From the NCBI RefSeq assembly GCF_000284375.1, contig NC_017249.1, forward strand, positions 186,001 through 250,000: 64,000 nt of DNA, read 5' to 3'. Of the stretch, positions 46,947 to 55,658 are shown piece by piece (the stretch's first letter is position 1; each line of letters starts with the position of its first letter). The notes beneath the pieces were generated by a model. The model searched no databases and was not told the origin of the DNA. It worked only from the letters and a program-made list of their open reading frames with translations. This DNA is from Bradyrhizobium japonicum USDA 6. GTDB taxonomy: Bacteria > Pseudomonadota > Alphaproteobacteria > Rhizobiales > Xanthobacteraceae. A program made the position numbers and the translations under genes.

Positions 46947-47729
46947 ATGAGAAACGGTCAGAACAAGCAGCGGATGCGCAACCGCAATAACAATAACAAC
47001 AACAACAACCGGCGCGGCCAGAACCCGATGACCCGGGTTTACGAATCGAACGGACCCGACATCAAGATCCGCGGCACGGCTTCGCACATCGCCGAAAAAT
47101 ATCTCCAGCTTGCGCGCGATGCGCGCTCTTCCGGCGACCCCGTTGCAGCCGAGAACTACTACCAGCACGCCGAGCATTATTTCCGCCTGATCGCGGCGGC
47201 CCAGGAACAGTTCCGCCAGAACCAGCAGCCCCGCGGCGACGAGCCCGTCAGCAACAGCGGCGACGACGGCGAGGACGACGGCGAGAATTTCTCGAATTTC
47301 GGCCAGGAGCCGGGCTTCGTCCCGCAGCCGCAGCAGCAGCCCTTCATGCGCGATCGCGACGGCCAGCGCGATCACCAGCGTGATCATCAGCCGCGCGACG
47401 GCCAGCAGCCCTATCAGCGCGACAACCAGCAGCCGCGCGAGCACCGCGAACGCGACCATCGTGCGCAACCGCAATATCAGCCGCAGCCGCTGCCGCTGAA
47501 CCAGCCGCAGCCCGTCGTTGCCGACACCGGCAGCGTCGATCGCCTGCCCTCCTTCATCACCGGCGCACAGCCGCAAGTGAACAGTGGCGCGAATGGCGGT
47601 CAGGGCGGCCTGGAAGGCGGCGGTGGCGGCGAACGCTTTCCGCGGCGGCGCCGCCGGCCGCACGGCCCGCGCCCCGAGCGCGAGGCGGCTCCGGCCGGCT
47701 CCAGCGACGAAGTGGCCTCCGGCGAGTAA
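46947..47729 (+). CDS. DUF4167 domain protein, low-complexity and basic
   Basis: A 260-aa protein restricted to alphaproteobacteria as far as known. The conserved domain (about 25-95) includes PMTRVYESNGPDIKIRG, ASHIAEKYLQLARDA and DPVAAENYYQHAEHYFRL. Before it is an Asn run of eight; after it come Gln/His/Arg/Asp-rich repeats of RDxQ/RDHQ type and a C-terminal Arg/Gly/Pro-rich stretch. The composition suggests RNA binding, but no function is established. It follows prmC after a long gap. Confidence 0.88.
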   Translation: MRNGQNKQRMRNRNNNNNNNNRRGQNPMTRVYESNGPDIKIRGTASHIAEKYLQLARDARSSGDPVAAENYYQHAEHYFRLIAAAQEQFRQNQQPRGDEPVSNSGDDGEDDGENFSNFGQEPGFVPQPQQQPFMRDRDGQRDHQRDHQPRDGQQPYQRDNQQPREHRERDHRAQPQYQPQPLPLNQPQPVVADTGSVDRLPSFITGAQPQVNSGANGGQGGLEGGGGGERFPRRRRRPHGPRPEREAAPAGSSDEVASGE

Positions 47730-47753
47730 GCTTCTTCCGATGTTCTGATCTGC

Positions 47754-47782
47754 AATCGTCCCGGCCTCGCGCCGGGACGATT
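47754..47782. terminator. Bidirectional terminator between DUF4167 and methyltransferase genes
   Basis: Perfect 12-bp arms AATCGTCCCGGC (47754-47765) and GCCGGGACGATT (47771-47782) with a 5-nt loop, followed by TGTTTT on the + strand. It sits between convergent genes. Confidence 0.85.
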
Positions 47783-47787
47783 TGTTT

Positions 47788-48528
47788 TCAAGTGCGCGTC
47801 ACCGTCGACGACGGCACCAGCACCGGCTTCAACGAGGGAATCAGCCGCGCGCGCTCGCGCTTGGCGGGGATCGCGCGATAGACCTGCTTGGTCGCCTCGA
47901 CAATGTGCACGCCGGCAAAGGGCAACGACAGCGCCGCGCCCGCACGCTCCCACACCTGCGCCGATTTCAGCACCCAGCCGCCGGCATAGGGCGGCATGAA
48001 CAACGCCTCGCCCCAGGCGGTCGGCGTGAACCAGGTCTGGCGCAACAGGTCGGTGATCTGCGAGCGCGAATAGGGCCGGCCGTGACCGAACGGCGTGCTG
48101 TCGGTGCGGGTCCATACCCCGCGCCGGTTCGGGATCACCGCGATCACGCGGCCGGAGGGCGACAGCACCCGCCACACCTCGCGCAAGAGCGCGGCCGGGT
48201 CGTCCGACATCTCCAGCGCATGAATCAGCAGGATCCGGTCGACCGCGGCGTCAGGCAGCGGCAGCGAGAATTCATCGACCAGCGAGGCCAGCGCCGGCCG
48301 CCCCGTCGGCCATTTCAAGACGCCCTGCGCCGACGGCATGAAGGCGATGCAGCGCTCCGCGTCCTCGCGGAACAGGCCGAGATAGGGCGTGGGATAGCCG
48401 ATGCCGAGCACACGCTGGCCCGCGGCGGTCGGCCAGCGCTCCCTGATGCCGCGATTGATCATTTGCCGCGCCACAATCCCGAGGCGACGGGAGTAGAACT
48501 CGCGGAGGTCGACGACATCAATGGTCAT
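47788..48528 (-). CDS. Class I SAM-dependent methyltransferase-like protein
   Basis: A 246-aa methyltransferase. The start is DVVDLREFYSRRLGIVARQM, then GQRVLGIGYPTPYLG in place of a standard motif I. LPLPDAAVDRILLIHALEMSDD and VWRVLSPSGRVIAVIPNR match methyltransferase motifs II-III. Members of this family are often found divergent from gloB in Rhizobiales, as here (107 bp). Substrate unknown. Confidence 0.85.
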   Translation of the reverse strand: MTIDVVDLREFYSRRLGIVARQMINRGIRERWPTAAGQRVLGIGYPTPYLGLFREDAERCIAFMPSAQGVLKWPTGRPALASLVDEFSLPLPDAAVDRILLIHALEMSDDPAALLREVWRVLSPSGRVIAVIPNRRGVWTRTDSTPFGHGRPYSRSQITDLLRQTWFTPTAWGEALFMPPYAGGWVLKSAQVWERAGAALSLPFAGVHIVEATKQVYRAIPAKRERARLIPSLKPVLVPSSTVTRT

Positions 48529-48635
48529 GACGGCAATGTAACATGCGCGGGGCGGCTCCCGCGCGCGGAATATTGCATTGCCTGCGCAACGTTAACGCCA
48601 TATTTGTCGGCGGGGCTGAGCGCGATGGAGATGAC

Positions 48636-49403
48636 ATGGCCGCCGAAATTCGTACTTTCAACTGTTTAAACGATAATTTCGGTTGTCTGATCCACGATGT
48701 GGAAACCAAGGCGACGGCGTCGATCGACGCGCCGGAGGCCGGCCCCATCCTGAAGGCGCTTGAGCGCGAGGGCTGGCAGCTCACCGACATCCTGATCACC
48801 CATCATCATGGCGATCATGTCGGCGGGGTCGCCGAACTCAAGCAGAAATACAATTGCCGCGTCGTCGCGCCGCATGACAAGACGACCAAGATCGCCAACG
48901 TCGACCTGCGCGTCGCCAATGCCGACATCGTCAAGGTCGGCAGCTTGCTGGGGCGCGTACTGGAGACGCCCGGCCACACGCTCGACCACATCTCCTACGT
49001 GTTCGACAACGAGAAGACGCTGTTCGCGGCCGACACGCTGTTCTCGATCGGCTGCGGCCGCGTGTTCGAAGGCGACTACCCGATGATGTGGGACTCGCTT
49101 CTGAAGCTGCGGGCGCTGCCTGACGACTTCAAGCTCTATTGCGGGCACGAATACACCGCGTCCAACGTCAAGTTCGCGCTCACCATCGACCCCGACAATG
49201 CGGCGCTCCAGGCGCGCGCGGCGGAGGTGGCGAAGCTGCGGGCCGAGAATAGGCCAACCATTCCATCACTGCTTGGTGACGAGAAGCGAGCAAACGTGTT
49301 CCTGCGTGCTGATGAACCGTCCGTCGCAACCAGGCTACACATGAAGGGCGCGGACGCCGCCGCGGTGTTCGGCGAACTGCGCGAGCGCAAGAACAAGTCC
49401 TGA
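48636..49403 (+). CDS. gloB: Hydroxyacylglutathione hydrolase (glyoxalase II)
   Basis: Cleaves S-lactoylglutathione to lactate and GSH, the second step of methylglyoxal detoxification. It is 255 aa, metallo-beta-lactamase fold. The metal motif THHHGDH is at 55-61; later ligands lie in ETPGHTLDHISY and FAADTLFSIGCGRVFEG. The GHEYT motif and the C-terminal glutathione-binding domain are present. The ATG at 48636 gives the family start. The 3' end carries a 14-bp tandem duplication over the stop codon. Confidence 0.96.
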   Translation: MAAEIRTFNCLNDNFGCLIHDVETKATASIDAPEAGPILKALEREGWQLTDILITHHHGDHVGGVAELKQKYNCRVVAPHDKTTKIANVDLRVANADIVKVGSLLGRVLETPGHTLDHISYVFDNEKTLFAADTLFSIGCGRVFEGDYPMMWDSLLKLRALPDDFKLYCGHEYTASNVKFALTIDPDNAALQARAAEVAKLRAENRPTIPSLLGDEKRANVFLRADEPSVATRLHMKGADAAAVFGELRERKNKS

Positions 49404-49426
49404 AGAACAAATCCTGACGGGGATCG

Positions 49427-49849
49427 ATGCCGACCGCAGCCGAGATCATCGCACGCCTCGAACTCCGCCCGCATCCCGAAGGCGGCCACTACCGCGAGAC
49501 CTTTCGCGACCAGACGACCGATACCAACGGCCGGTCGCGCTCGACCCTCATTTATTTCCTGCTCGCGCGCGGCGAACGCTCGCATTGGCATCGCATCGAC
49601 GCCGTGGAGATCTGGCACTACTACGCCGGCAGCCCGCTGACGCTGCGCATCGCGCATGAAGGCTGCTCGCAACACGAGGTGCGGCTCGGCACGGACCTTG
49701 TGAGCGGCGAGCGGCCGCAGGGAATCGTGCCGGCGAATGCCTGGCAGATGGCGGAGAGCATGGGAGAGTGGACGCTGGTCGGTTGCACCGTGGCGCCAGC
49801 ATTCGAGTTCGCAAAATTCGAGCTCGCGCCGAAGGGCTGGGAGCCGTAA
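49427..49849 (+). CDS. Cupin-fold protein (DUF985)
   Basis: A 140-aa cupin_5 family protein. Seen: LRPHPEGGHYRETFRD, STLIYFLLARGERSHWHRID and EIWHYYAGSPLTL. His and Glu residues suggest a metal site, but the family's reaction is not established. It lies 23 bp after gloB on the same strand, so it may be cotranscribed. Confidence 0.9.
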   Translation: MPTAAEIIARLELRPHPEGGHYRETFRDQTTDTNGRSRSTLIYFLLARGERSHWHRIDAVEIWHYYAGSPLTLRIAHEGCSQHEVRLGTDLVSGERPQGIVPANAWQMAESMGEWTLVGCTVAPAFEFAKFELAPKGWEP

Positions 49850-49899
49850 GGCACACTGTCATTCCGGGCGCCGCATGGCGGCGCGCCCGACAACAACTG

Positions 49900-50769
49900 T
49901 CACCGCTTCCGCAGCACCATATCCTTCGCCGCGATCAGGCCGCCGCCGGCAATCAGGATCGCGGCGATGGCGATATTGGCGCTGGCTTTTGCAAAACCGG
50001 CGGCGATGAGGAATCCGGTCGAGAGCAGCGGCGTCGCATAGGATGCGGCCCCGAGCACGCGGATGTCGCCGCGCTTCATGCCGATGTCCCAGGCGTAGAA
50101 CGCGGCGCCGACGGGGCCGATGCCGAGGGCGACCACGGAGAGCCATTGCAGCGTCGTCTCCGGCCACACCGTGGTTTCAAGCAGACCATGCATCAGCGCG
50201 GCGAGCACCGCGGTGGCAAGGCAGAAGCCCGCGACCGCATCTGTCGGCACCGCCTTCAAGCGCCGCGACAGCACCGAATAGGCCGCCCAGACGAACGCCG
50301 CGATGAACGCCGCGATCAATCCCGGCAGCTGGCCCGGCGCGAAGCCGGAGGTGCTCCCGGCGAACAGCAACACGGTGCCGACGAGGCCGAGCACGGCACC
50401 GATGATGTGATGCACCGCAAGCCGCTCGCCCGGCAGGAACGACGAGAACAGCACGATCAGGAGCGGCCACATGTAATTCAAAAGACCGGCTTCGGCCGGC
50501 GGCGCAAAGCGCAGCGCCAGGAAATACAGTGCGTGATAGCCGAACAGGCCACCGACGCCGACGACCCATACGACCAGCGGCTGACGCAAGCTCCTCGCCG
50601 CATCGCCACGGCCGACCCAGGTGAGGAGGCCGACGAGACCGCCGATCGCGAACGTCATGGCGGCGAGCTGGAACGCCGGAATCTTTCCGGTCGCCACCGT
50701 CATCACTGATAGCAGCGACCACATCAGGATCGCAGTCAATCCGATCAGTGTGGCTGTGCGCGGGGTCAT
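49900..50769 (-). CDS. DMT superfamily (EamA) transporter
   Basis: A 289-aa membrane protein with ten hydrophobic segments in two EamA repeats. It includes LNYMWPLLIVLFSSFLPGE, typical of aromatic amino acid/metabolite exporters of the YddG type. The ATG at 50769 begins the family-like N-terminus. Downstream of phaB on the same strand but separated from it by a terminator hairpin. Confidence 0.88.
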   Translation of the reverse strand: MTPRTATLIGLTAILMWSLLSVMTVATGKIPAFQLAAMTFAIGGLVGLLTWVGRGDAARSLRQPLVVWVVGVGGLFGYHALYFLALRFAPPAEAGLLNYMWPLLIVLFSSFLPGERLAVHHIIGAVLGLVGTVLLFAGSTSGFAPGQLPGLIAAFIAAFVWAAYSVLSRRLKAVPTDAVAGFCLATAVLAALMHGLLETTVWPETTLQWLSVVALGIGPVGAAFYAWDIGMKRGDIRVLGAASYATPLLSTGFLIAAGFAKASANIAIAAILIAGGGLIAAKDMVLRKR

Positions 50770-50794
50770 CAATCGAAAGGCTCTGAGGACGATG

Positions 50795-50817
50795 ATGCCC
50801 GGCACGAGGCCGGGCAT
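50795..50817 (-). terminator. Hairpin after phaB
   Basis: ATGCCCGGC (50795-50803) pairs with GCCGGGCAT (50809-50817) across a 5-nt loop, 50 bp beyond the phaB stop. U-tract is weak on the minus strand. Confidence 0.55.
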
Positions 50818-50869
50818 TTCGTCTTCACTATCGCCTTGTCGCGCCTGAATCTACAGGCTTGACGTCCTA

Positions 50870-51595
50870 TCAGGCGTGATACTGGCCGCCATTGATGGTC
50901 AGCGTCGAGCCGGTGATGAAGCCGGCGTCGTCGGCGGCGAGGAACACCACGGCGCGCGCGATCTCCTCGGGTTCGCCGAGCCGGTTGACCGGGATCTGCG
51001 GGATCACGTTCTTCTCCAACACGTCCTTCGGCACGGCCTGCACCATCTCGGTATTGATGTAGCCCGGCGCGATCACGTTGACGGTGATGCCGCCCTTGGC
51101 GTTCTCAAGCGCGAGCGCCTTGGTGAAGCCGATGTCGCCGGCCTTTGCCGCGGAATAGTTGACCTGGCCGAACTGCCCCTTCTGGCCGTTGATCGACGAG
51201 ATCGAGATGACGCGGCCGAACTTGCGCGCGCGCATGCCTTCGATGACGTGGCGCGTCATGTTGAACAGCGAGCCGAGATTGGTGTTGATGACGGCGTTCC
51301 ACTGATCGAGCGTCATCTTGTGGAAGGCGGTGTCGCGGGTGATGCCGGCATTGTTGACGAGGATGTCGACGGGACCGAGATCGGCCTCGACCTTCTTCAC
51401 GCCTTCCGCGCAGGCATCGAACGACGCGACGTCCCATTTGTAGACGGCAATGCCGGTCTCCGCCTTGAACTTATCCGCCGCCGCATCATTGCCGGCATAG
51501 CTTGCCGCGACCTTGTAGCCGGCCGCCTTCAGCGCCTTGCTGATCGCAGCTCCGATGCCCCGCGTACCACCCGTCACCAGTGCAACACGTGCCAT
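50870..51595 (-). CDS. phaB: Acetoacetyl-CoA reductase
   Basis: NADPH-dependent SDR, 241 aa, that reduces acetoacetyl-CoA to (R)-3-hydroxybutyryl-CoA for polyhydroxybutyrate. The cofactor motif is TGGTRGIG (8-15), then NNAGITRD, the catalytic Ser in SISSINGQKGQFGQ and Tyr/Lys in NYSAAKAG. The sequence is typical of rhizobial PhbB. A terminator separates it from phaA upstream on the same strand, so it probably has its own promoter in the 247-bp gap. Confidence 0.96.
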   Translation of the reverse strand: MARVALVTGGTRGIGAAISKALKAAGYKVAASYAGNDAAADKFKAETGIAVYKWDVASFDACAEGVKKVEADLGPVDILVNNAGITRDTAFHKMTLDQWNAVINTNLGSLFNMTRHVIEGMRARKFGRVISISSINGQKGQFGQVNYSAAKAGDIGFTKALALENAKGGITVNVIAPGYINTEMVQAVPKDVLEKNVIPQIPVNRLGEPEEIARAVVFLAADDAGFITGSTLTINGGQYHA

Positions 51596-51686
51596 ATCGT
51601 ATTCCTTCCCTTGGACTCTGCGGACGTTTCTAGGTGATCGTTTTTAGTGGTGGATTATGCGGTTGGTTTGACGGACATCAAGAACA

Positions 51687-51713
51687 AAACGCCCGGCGTC
51701 GAGCCGGGCGTTT
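51687..51713 (-). terminator. Intrinsic terminator between phaA and phaB
   Basis: Perfect 11-bp arms AAACGCCCGGC (51687-51697) and GCCGGGCGTTT (51703-51713), 5-nt loop. On the minus strand the stem ends in a T-rich tail, TTTTGTTCTTG, as expected for a phaA terminator. On the + strand it ends TTTGTATTT, so it is bidirectional. Confidence 0.85.
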
Positions 51714-51842
51714 GTATTTAGTCGAGGCTGGCGCTGTTGCGAAGAATATTTGATTTGCAACCGCCGCCTTTTTAGTCGCGTGCAACGCACTCATCTATGT
51801 GTGCAGCGCACGCGCAAGTGACACGTAAGTTAGATGTCAGCT

Positions 51843-53021
51843 TCAGTCGCGCGCCAGGCACATCGCGATACCCATGCCGCCGCCGATGCACAGCGTGGCG
51901 AGGCCCTTCTTCGAATCTCGCTTCTGCATTTCGTGCAGCAGCGTCACCAGCACGCGTGCGCCGGAAGCGCCGACCGGATGGCCGATCGCGATCGCACCGC
52001 CGTTGACGTTGACCTTCGAGGTGTCCCAGCCGAGATCCTTGTTGACGGCGCAGGCCTGCGCCGCGAAGGCCTCGTTGGCCTCGATCAGGTCGAGATCGCC
52101 GACGCTCCAGCCGGCCTTCTTCAGCGCGGCGCGCGAGGCCGGGATCGGGCCCGAGCCCATGATCTTCGGATCGACGCCGGCCTGCGCCCAGGACACGATG
52201 CGCGCGAGCGGCTTCTTGCCTTCCTTGGCGGCCTGCTTGGCGGTCATCAGCACCACGGCGGCAGCGCCGTCGTTGATGCCGGAGGCCGAACCCGCGGTGA
52301 CCGTGCCTTCCTTCTCGAAGGCGGGACGGAGCTTGGCCATGGCATCGAGGGTGGCGCCGTGGCGCGGATATTCGTCGGCACTGACGACGACGTCGCCCTT
52401 GCGGGACTTGACGGTGACGGGAACGATCTCGTCGTTGAACTTGCCGGCCTTCTGCGCGGCCTCGGCCTTCTGCTGCGAGGCGACGGCGAATTCATCCTGC
52501 TGGGCGCGGGTGATCTGCCACTGGCGAGCAACGTTCTCGGCCGTGTTGCCCATGTGATAGCCGTTGAAGGCATCCCACAGGCCGTCCTTGATCATGGTGT
52601 CGACGAACTCGACCGGGCCCATCTTGACGCCGCCGCGCAGATACTGGGCGTGCGGAGCCATGCTCATGGATTCCTGGCCGCCGGCGACCACGATTTCGGA
52701 ATCGCCGTTGAGCAGCGCCTGGTAGCCGAGCGCGACGGTGCGCAGGCCCGAACCGCAAAGCTGGTTGACGCCCCAGGCCGGGCTCTCCACTGGAATGCCG
52801 GCGGCAATCGAGGCCTGGCGAGCCGGGTTCTGGCCCTGAGCCGCGGTCAGGATCTGCCCCATGATGACTTCGGAGACCCGGCCGGGCTCGATGCCACCAC
52901 GCTCCAGCGCGGCCTTGATGGCGATGGCGCCGAGGTCATGGGCGGGAAGGGTCGCGAACGCTCCGTTGAAGCTTCCGACCGGGGTGCGGGCGGCGCTGAC
53001 GATGACGACATCGTCTGACAT
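51843..53021 (-). CDS. phaA: Acetyl-CoA C-acetyltransferase (beta-ketothiolase)
   Basis: Condenses two acetyl-CoA to acetoacetyl-CoA, entry to polyhydroxybutyrate. It is 392 aa. Nucleophilic C89 is in NQLCGSG, the catalytic His in [10 protein letters not shown], and the second Cys in the C-terminal [11 protein letters not shown]. Two in-frame ATGs lie at 53027 and 53021; AGGAG touches the first, so the second is preferred. It is divergent from phaR. Confidence 0.96.
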   Translation of the reverse strand: MSDDVVIVSAARTPVGSFNGAFATLPAHDLGAIAIKAALERGGIEPGRVSEVIMGQILTAAQGQNPARQASIAAGIPVESPAWGVNQLCGSGLRTVALGYQALLNGDSEIVVAGGQESMSMAPHAQYLRGGVKMGPVEFVDTMIKDGLWDAFNGYHMGNTAENVARQWQITRAQQDEFAVASQQKAEAAQKAGKFNDEIVPVTVKSRKGDVVVSADEYPRHGATLDAMAKLRPAFEKEGTVTAGSASGINDGAAAVVLMTAKQAAKEGKKPLARIVSWAQAGVDPKIMGSGPIPASRAALKKAGWSVGDLDLIEANEAFAAQACAVNKDLGWDTSKVNVNGGAIAIGHPVGASGARVLVTLLHEMQKRDSKKGLATLCIGGGMGIAMCLARD

Positions 53022-53325
53022 GGGCATCTCCTGGTGTTGAAAGGGGGCAGGCGGGGCTGGGGAAACGGCTCGCCAGTCTCGAATGGCATCCTGTTAACGT
53101 CGTTGAGGCATGTCAATCGGCCGGTGACCGAATTCATGCCGCAACGCATTCAAAATAGCGTTCTTGGCGCTTTCGCAAGCACGTTTTTGCTGCCCGATTA
53201 ACCGTGGCGCACAAAACGGTAGCGTGACCCCTTTGAAAATGCTTATTTTGTTGCGTTGCGTACTCTTCCCGCCCTGCGGCATTATCCGCCGGGTTCCCGT
53301 TCTCCGCGCTTGCAAGTGAGAGCCC
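53022..53325. promoter_or_regulatory. phaA-phaR divergent control region
   Basis: A 304-bp gap with AT-rich patches. TTGC/GCAA-like elements occur, for example TTGTTGCGTTGCG near 53250 and TTTTTGCTGC near 53192. PhaR proteins of other alphaproteobacteria bind TGC-rich or poly-T sites, so autoregulation here is plausible but not shown. Confidence 0.35.
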
Positions 53326-53925
53326 ATGGCGAAATCAGACCAACCCACCACCATCAAGAAATACGCGAACCGCCGGCTCTATAACACCGGAACGAGCACC
53401 TACGTGACGCTCGAAGACCTCGCCGCCATGGTCAAGGACGGAGAGGATTTCCTGGTCTACGACGCCAAGACCGGCGACGACATCACCCGCTCCGTGCTCG
53501 CCCAGATCATCTTCGAGCAGGAGAACAAGGCCGGCCAGAACCTGTTGCCGACCACCTTCCTGCACCAGCTCATCCGCTTCTACGGCGACAGCATGCAGAT
53601 GGTGGTGCCGAAATATCTGGAGCAGTCGATCGCGACGCTGACCCAGGAGCAGGAGAAGTTCCGGAAGCAGATCGCCAACACGCTCTCCGGCACTCCTTTT
53701 GCGCCGTTGGAAGAGCAGGTCCGCCGCAACATGGAGCTGTTCCAGCAGACCTTCTCGATGTTCAAGCCGTTTGCCCCCAACGCGGGCCGTCCGGCGACCA
53801 GCCCCGAACCGGAGCCCGACGCAAGCGCTGCGGCGCCGACGGACAGCAGCAACATCGACGATCTGCGTCAGCAGATGAAGGACATGCAGGAGCGCCTCGA
53901 GCGGATGTCGAAGAAGGACGAGTAG
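53326..53925 (+). CDS. phaR: Polyhydroxyalkanoate synthesis repressor PhaR
   Basis: A 199-aa regulator that binds DNA and PHB granules and controls phasin expression. The N-terminal PHB/PHA accumulation regulator DNA-binding domain is IKKYANRRLYNTGTSTYVTL and DGEDFLVYDAKTGDDITRSV. The following region, LLPTTFLHQLIRFYGDSMQM, is the PHB-binding part. The C-terminal third is Pro/Ala-rich, ending in a charged coiled-coil helix. Confidence 0.96.
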   Translation: MAKSDQPTTIKKYANRRLYNTGTSTYVTLEDLAAMVKDGEDFLVYDAKTGDDITRSVLAQIIFEQENKAGQNLLPTTFLHQLIRFYGDSMQMVVPKYLEQSIATLTQEQEKFRKQIANTLSGTPFAPLEEQVRRNMELFQQTFSMFKPFAPNAGRPATSPEPEPDASAAAPTDSSNIDDLRQQMKDMQERLERMSKKDE

Positions 53926-54027
53926 GAATTTCGTTCGCGCCGGCGCGTCCTCCTGCGGCGGGCGCGCGGGCTGCCGGTTCATAACGGCGCGACTTGCGCG
54001 CTGTCGTCCGGCCAGGCCGGAGCCGCC

Positions 54028-54645
54028 ATGTCCGATCGCAGCACCCACTGGGACAACGTCTACGCCACCAAGGGCGAGGCCGAGGTGAGCTGGTTTCAGG
54101 ACAGCCCGGCGATCTCGCTCGAGATGATCCACTCGGCCCGTCCTGACCATGGCGCCGCCATCATCGACATCGGCGGCGGTGCTTCGCGGCTGGTGGACGC
54201 TCTCCTGCGGGACGGATACCGCGACCTCGCCGTGCTCGATCTCTCCGCCAACGCGCTTGAAGCGGCGAAGAAACGAATCGGCCGCGCCGCTTCAGCGGTC
54301 GACTGGATCGTTGCCGACGCCACGACATGGCGGCCGGGGCGCAGCTACGACGTCTGGCACGATCGCGCGGCATTTCACTTCCTGACCGATCCGCGCGACC
54401 GGGCCGCTTACGTCGAGCGCCTGCGGTCGGCGATTACGCCCGGCGGCCAAATCATCATCGCGACATTTGCGCTTGATGGCCCGGAGAAATGCAGCGGCCT
54501 GCCGGTGCAGCGGCACGACAGCGCGAGTCTTGCAGCGGAGCTCGGGCCGGAGTTCGAGCTGATCGAGACGCGGAGCGAGACGCATCACACACCGTGGAAG
54601 TCGACCCAGGCGTTTCAGTTCAGCCGGTTCAAGCGACGCGGCTAG
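54028..54645 (+). CDS. Class I SAM-dependent methyltransferase
   Basis: A 205-aa methyltransferase. Starts THWDNVYATKGEAEVSWFQ, with SAM motif I AAIIDIGGGASRLVD and the later VWHDRAAFHFLTDPRDRAAYV and PGGQIIIATFALDGPEKCSGL. The last resembles thiopurine/thiol methyltransferase-like proteins that may act on small thiol or selenium compounds. It lies alone between phaR and the convergent aminotransferase gene. Confidence 0.9.
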   Translation: MSDRSTHWDNVYATKGEAEVSWFQDSPAISLEMIHSARPDHGAAIIDIGGGASRLVDALLRDGYRDLAVLDLSANALEAAKKRIGRAASAVDWIVADATTWRPGRSYDVWHDRAAFHFLTDPRDRAAYVERLRSAITPGGQIIIATFALDGPEKCSGLPVQRHDSASLAAELGPEFELIETRSETHHTPWKSTQAFQFSRFKRRG

Positions 54646-54666
54646 GACGACGGAAAGTGCGGTGCC

Positions 54667-55554
54667 CTACGCCGCCAGCTTCACCGCATGCGCAAAGTCC
54701 CAATAGAGCTTGCGCGCTTTGGTGTAGAGCGGGCCCGGCTTCAGCTCGCGATCGTCGATGCGGATGACGGGGGCGACCTTGGCGAAATTGCCGGTCGAGA
54801 AAATCTCGTCGGCGGCGAGGAAGTCGGCATAGCGCAGCGTCTTCTCGACCACGGTAACGCCGTCGCCGCGCAGCAGGCTGATGACGCGCTGGCGCGTGAT
54901 GCCGTTCAGGAACGTGCCGTTCGGCACCGGCGTGTAGACCACGCCGTCCTTGGCCATGAACACATTGGAATTGCCGAACTCCGCGACGTTGCCGAGCATG
55001 TCGAGCATCAGCGCATTCTGGAAGCCGCGCCCGGCGGCTTCCGCGAGCGCCCGCGAATTGTTCGGATAGAGACAGGCGGCCTTGGCCTCGACCGGCGCGC
55101 ATTCGGCGGTGGGCCGGCGGAACGGCGACAGCGTGATGGCGTTGCCGACGGGTTTCGGCATCGGCGCCTCGTAGATGCACAGGCACCAATTGGTCGTCTC
55201 GGGGTCGAACAGCACGCCGCCGCCCGAACCGTTCTGGGCCCAATACATCGGGCGGACGTACAGCTCGGCATTCGCGGCGAAGCGCGCGATGCCTTCGTGT
55301 GCGAGCGACAGCCACGTGCCGGTGTCGACCACCGGCTTCAGGCCAAAATTGATCGCGGACTGATTGGCGCGGGCGATGTGACGGTCGAGATCGGGCGCGA
55401 CGCCCTCGAACGCACGCGCGCCGTCGAACACGACCGAGCCGAGCCAGGCCGCATGCGTGCGCGGGCCCATGATCGGCACGTTGCCGTCGTGCCATTTGCC
55501 CTCGAAGAAGGTCCAGCTCGGCGAGTATTCGATCGGTTTCTTGATCTCGGCCAT
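54667..55554 (-). CDS. Branched-chain-type aminotransferase (PLP fold class IV)
   Basis: A 295-aa fold-type IV aminotransferase. The PLP lysine is in VEAKAACLYPNN. Other blocks: GSVVFDGARAFEGVAPD, LYVRPMYWAQNGS, AEFGNSNVFMAK and PNGTFLNGITRQRVISLL. It is close to IlvE-like enzymes, but the divergence from canonical IlvE (for example C-L-Y-P after the Lys) leaves the substrate open. The ATG at 55554 begins the family N-terminus. Divergent from the alpha/beta hydrolase. Confidence 0.88.
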   Translation of the reverse strand: MAEIKKPIEYSPSWTFFEGKWHDGNVPIMGPRTHAAWLGSVVFDGARAFEGVAPDLDRHIARANQSAINFGLKPVVDTGTWLSLAHEGIARFAANAELYVRPMYWAQNGSGGGVLFDPETTNWCLCIYEAPMPKPVGNAITLSPFRRPTAECAPVEAKAACLYPNNSRALAEAAGRGFQNALMLDMLGNVAEFGNSNVFMAKDGVVYTPVPNGTFLNGITRQRVISLLRGDGVTVVEKTLRYADFLAADEIFSTGNFAKVAPVIRIDDRELKPGPLYTKARKLYWDFAHAVKLAA

Positions 55555-55658
55555 GACCGGCCTCCCTTGGACATACCCGGGCACTATTGTCCCAATGTCT
55601 AAATGATTCCCTGCCGGGATATGGTGCGTTACCCTCTCCGACGAGGGGAGAAGAATCC

